From: Tomocerus qinae
Taxonomy: Eukaryota > Arthropoda > Collembola > Entomobryomorpha > Tomoceridae
Assembly (NCBI GenBank): GCA_020055645.1
Contig: CM034546.1
Span: 96,472,001-96,536,000 of the forward strand
DNA length: 64,000 nt
Direction: 5' to 3'
Shown here piece after piece: positions 62,001-64,000 of the stretch. The position numbers and the translations under genes were made by a program. The notes beneath the pieces were generated by a model. The model did no database searches and had not been told where the DNA came from. It saw only the letters and a program-made list of their open reading frames with translations. Position 1 is the stretch's first letter. The number at the start of each line of letters is the position of its first letter.

Positions 62001-64000
62001 ACCAAGTTTCAACACTGCACGATGAGGAATATAATGACCGAAATTATTTAGCTCGTCGTCGGGAACCTCTTCGATGATTCCATCTGACAGCCACTCACGA
62101 AAAATGTCATTATATTGACTCAACAATCCTTGGTCAATCAACTTCTTGGTAGTAGACTTCAATCTCTTCACTGCCAATTCCTTATGACTTGCCAAACTTG
62201 GATGTCCTTCGATCCATGGTAAACAAATTTCATACCTCCCACCCTGGGTAGTTTTTACTGTGTCTGTAAAATGCTGTATAGCTGCTTGTTGCAGTTCTTC
62301 CTTGGACTTGCTCTCAGCAGGATCCGTGATGCCTATACAGTCTAGTTTCCATAAATCTTGAATTGATGCTTCTCGAACAAATAATGAGGTGACAGTCATA
62401 GTAGTACTGTCATCTGGGCACTCAGCTGGTAGCTCCCCCATTATTGTCCATCCCAAATACAATTCAAACGCAATCAATCCACACTTCAAAATGACTTTTC
62501 TACCTGTCAAAAGTTTCCCGGCATGGTCAGCCCCAATCAATAGGTCGATATTACAATTCTTGTGTTCATAATCAGTCAACTGTATTCCCATTTGGTTCAA
62601 TTCTGCCATCCAGGGTCCATTTTTAATTTTCGGCAGCTTTCCACAGATGACTGTCTCGTCCAACGCAGCAAATGAACACTGATATCTTCCATCTAAACTT
62701 TTCGCTGACACCATGTGACGGTTATGAATTCGAACTCCAGACTGAATTCCTCCAAATAGACCATGAACTATTTTCACTTTCTCCAAAACATCATACCCCA
62801 ACTCTAATGCAGCACTTTTGGTGATGTAAGTTTTCTGAGAGCCAGAGTCAATAACAGCACGAATAATCTTTTCTCCTGACTTTCCTTGTAATCGAAACAC
62901 CAAAGTCTGTAATAAAACTTCGCGGGCACATGATTGTTTGGCTAACATATTTTCAGTCGATTCTTCTACCTCCTCCTCGGGTTGACAAATCGAATTTGGG
63001 ACAGAGTTGTACATGCACTGATGACATCCTGCCACATCCTTCACAAACTCCGGGGTAGTAGCAAGAAGATTTTCTGATTTGGCCGGCTCCTCTTTCTTGT
63101 CACATTTTTCCTTATGGGCAGGGAGCTCCGGGCACATTGATACGACGTGTCTCTTGAAACAAACTGGACACCTTACATTTGTCTTGCAGTTTTTCGCAAA
63201 ATGATTTTGCAAACACAAGAAACAACCCTTCTTTTTGGCAACTAATTCCTTTTTCTCAATTAAACTGAGCTTCTGAGCTTGGAAACAGTCATTACTATAA
63301 TGGCCCTTTCCACAAAAGACACATTCACGACTCTTGGGTTTATCTTTTGACTTCATGTCACTAACCATTAATCCCGCAGCAGTCGCAAAATCTTCAGACT
63401 CAAATTTCTTTTGTTTTGAAATGTTAGCCTTCTTCTGTTCCAACCCAAAGCCACTTCTTGCCAAAGTTATTCTTTCCTCCCCTTCAACTTCACCTCTCAA
63501 AAAATCCATTAATAGTGACAGTTGATTAGGAGGAGGATTTTGTCCATGGACTTGACTCGCTGCATTTACACGATTCCTCTCCCAAGCACGATGAACGTCC
63601 TCAGGAAGGCACGATTCCACTAAAGGATAAAGCATAGCAGCACATTTTTCAGTCGTCACACCAAGCGTCTCCAGAGCTCTTAACTGCGACTCCAACTTGT
63701 CATACAAAGATGAGAGTGAAACCTTCTCCTTTGGATTAAGTGTATTCTTCAAAACCAATTTTAACAATTCACGGACATACACTTCCACTAAAGTTTCCTC
63801 ACGTCCAAAACGATTCTTTAATTGCACGATGACCTTGGGATAATTGTCGCCAGTCGGTGGGAAACTATCCACCAGCTCTCTAGCTCTGGAGCCTGACACA
63901 GTTGCTTGAATGAGATACTGAAATTTTTCTTCATCGTCGATGGCCTTGTCTTCATGAACCTTTTTGAACTGGCTCCAGAAGGTCAACCAGCCCCTGACAT
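59028..64000 (-). CDS. BEL/Pao LTR retrotransposon gag-pol, 5' truncated by window edge
   Basis: A single uninterrupted frame of more than 1650 codons is open to the right edge, so the N-terminus lies outside; no ATG is required at 63986. Order from the N-terminus: Pao-type gag (DUF1759-like), zinc-knuckle cysteines near 63.3-63.15 kb (CVFCGKGHYSNDC and two more), aspartic protease with D-S-G near 62.85 kb, reverse transcriptase with Y-V-D-N near 61.6 kb, RNase H/Pao domain, integrase H-H-C-C zinc finger near 60.2 kb, integrase core D (VDLAGP), D (YSDNGTNF) and E (FWERL) between 60.0 and 59.7 kb, and a DUF5641-like C-terminus. Gag and pol fused in one frame is normal for this group. Absence of stops suggests recent activity. 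It ends with TAG, about 150 bases before the polypurine tract. Confidence 0.95.
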   Translation of the reverse strand, partial: VRGWLTFWSQFKKVHEDKAIDDEEKFQYLIQATVSGSRARELVDSFPPTGDNYPKVIVQLKNRFGREETLVEVYVRELLKLVLKNTLNPKEKVSLSSLYDKLESQLRALETLGVTTEKCAAMLYPLVESCLPEDVHRAWERNRVNAASQVHGQNPPPNQLSLLMDFLRGEVEGEERITLARSGFGLEQKKANISKQKKFESEDFATAAGLMVSDMKSKDKPKSRECVFCGKGHYSNDCFQAQKLSLIEKKELVAKKKGCFLCLQNHFAKNCKTNVRCPVCFKRHVVSMCPELPAHKEKCDKKEEPAKSENLLATTPEFVKDVAGCHQCMYNSVPNSICQPEEEVEESTENMLAKQSCAREVLLQTLVFRLQGKSGEKIIRAVIDSGSQKTYITKSAALELGYDVLEKVKIVHGLFGGIQSGVRIHNRHMVSAKSLDGRYQCSFAALDETVICGKLPKIKNGPWMAELNQMGIQLTDYEHKNCNIDLLIGADHAGKLLTGRKVILKCGLIAFELYLGWTIMGELPAECPDDSTTMTVTSLFVREASIQDLWKLDCIGITDPAESKSKEELQQAAIQHFTDTVKTTQGGRYEICLPWIEGHPSLASHKELAVKRLKSTTKKLIDQGLLSQYNDIFREWLSDGIIEEVPDDELNNFGHYIPHRAVLKLGSETTPIRPVFDASARGPSSPSLNDCLEKGPNLLELILSVIIRFRLRRIGVTSDIKKAFLQIIITKKDRDFLRFYWWVDCEAKQLKCFRHCRVVFGISSSPFLLAAVINYHLANAPQELRVTADKLSESIYVDNCVTSVDTFEDLDKFSREAKELMAYAKFDLRLWEHTSMKKISNVLGLLWDLSADNLSVNVKGVMMTEEDEGPITKRKILSVAHRVFDPIGFTCPVTVLPKILLQQSWELKIGWDCKLPKEIGEKFKAWSKQLPLLADLKIPRWLFESNVPREFWSLHVFSDASKAAYASCVFMRTESAEGISVQLVLAKTRVAPVKKITIPRLELLACVIGVRLAETVKKVLDFQDIPTFYWSDSTNALSWIKRTDQWGTFVWNRVQEIRSFSKCDEWRHVPGVLNPADLPSRGCSVRDLVASKWWEGPEWLRKSSTFWPNGEMTVCEEDVNSEKKKSIVSSLVNSKHGDGTERYCQYLSKYSKIVKMIGWIYRFRYNASIKKLRRGERKEGNLSIQELKRAELVLLRLVQLESFGDVQHNSLSSLQTFKDEDGLIRIKTKLFHLDDSEYFKSPIVLPSKHRLVSLMVEEKHLELSHAGVQVLMSVLREDYWILSSRRTIRRVIGSCKKCRRFEAKNMEANAPPLPKNRVRTASVFEIVGVDLAGPLYLKDKSKAWIVLYTCAVYRAVHLELVTSLSTEAFLQSFRRFVSRRGRPVTVYSDNGTNFVGSENSFRKLDWKTITATTSVNRIEWKFNAPTASWWGGFWERLIGMVKKLLRRVLGKSSLYYEELATILCDCESVINSRPLTYVAEDPSDLIPLSPSLFLRELRNDDVPEIDILDSTGLNKRLRYMQKMRGEVRSRFRKEYLGQLVLGKKSQGNGVNVGDVILIGSDNQKRIDWPLARVLEVYPGNDGVVRVARLQTKSGELVRPIQRLYPFEVAGEERNDLVVPARSPCTLGSNSVEDCRPNSSIVTRFGRAVQPPDRLKF

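Noticed and set aside
1-64000. CRISPR arrays, operons or ribosome binding sites
   Set aside because: The window is clearly eukaryotic with spliced genes; no direct-repeat spacer array is present.

Overview
The window is eukaryotic and almost certainly arthropod: AT-rich, short GT-AG introns, TATA boxes followed by secreted-protein genes, EB-type cysteine modules, an expanded CYP3-clan P450 array and a BEL/Pao retrotransposon. A soil arthropod such as a springtail would fit, but nothing seen fixes the taxon. All multi-exon models were assembled by eye from splice signals. In every accepted model the exon lengths sum to a multiple of three and the intron phases match.

Layout. (1) 2.8-11.0 kb, + strand: five tandem two-exon genes for small secreted inhibitor-cystine-knot (ICK/knottin) peptides, each with a phase-0 intron at or just before the first cysteine. 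(2) 11.7-12.5 kb, +: a secreted ricin-B-like beta-trefoil protein, convergent with (3) 12.8-15.9 kb, -: a seven-exon coiled-coil protein of about 606 residues. (4) 19.3-21.7 kb, +: a seven-exon secreted protein of about 476 residues that I do not recognise. (5) 22.6-34.8 kb, -: three tandem six-exon cytochrome P450 genes. Two are intact (502 and 501 residues). The third has exon 3 split by a 1.4 kb TTAA-flanked element. (6) 36.1-37.1 kb, -: a second ricin-like gene with the same intron phases as the first. (7) 39.8-46.5 kb, +: two paralogous surface proteins of EB/EGF-like modules with a micro-exon start and a probable GPI tail, one with a Thr/Pro mucin stalk. (8) 47.0-53.0 kb: a very acidic secreted peptide, a protein with an N-terminal cysteine cluster, a secreted beta/gamma-crystallin-like protein behind two perfect palindromes, and a basic secreted peptide. 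(9) 53-58 kb: mostly empty, with a faint chemoreceptor-like remnant. (10) 58-64 kb, -: a BEL/Pao element with one long open gag-pol frame running off the right edge.

Most of the protein-coding genes encode secreted or surface proteins (knottins, lectin-like trefoils, EB proteins, a crystallin-fold protein) and sit beside xenobiotic-type P450s. This reads as an environment-facing, fast-duplicating region rather than a single pathway. Fold-back and MITE-like elements are frequent, especially around the P450 array and at 38 kb. The most novel-looking items are the knottin cluster, the ricin-like pair with conserved phases, the transposon-split P450 exon, the twin palindromes and the unrecognised 476-residue protein.
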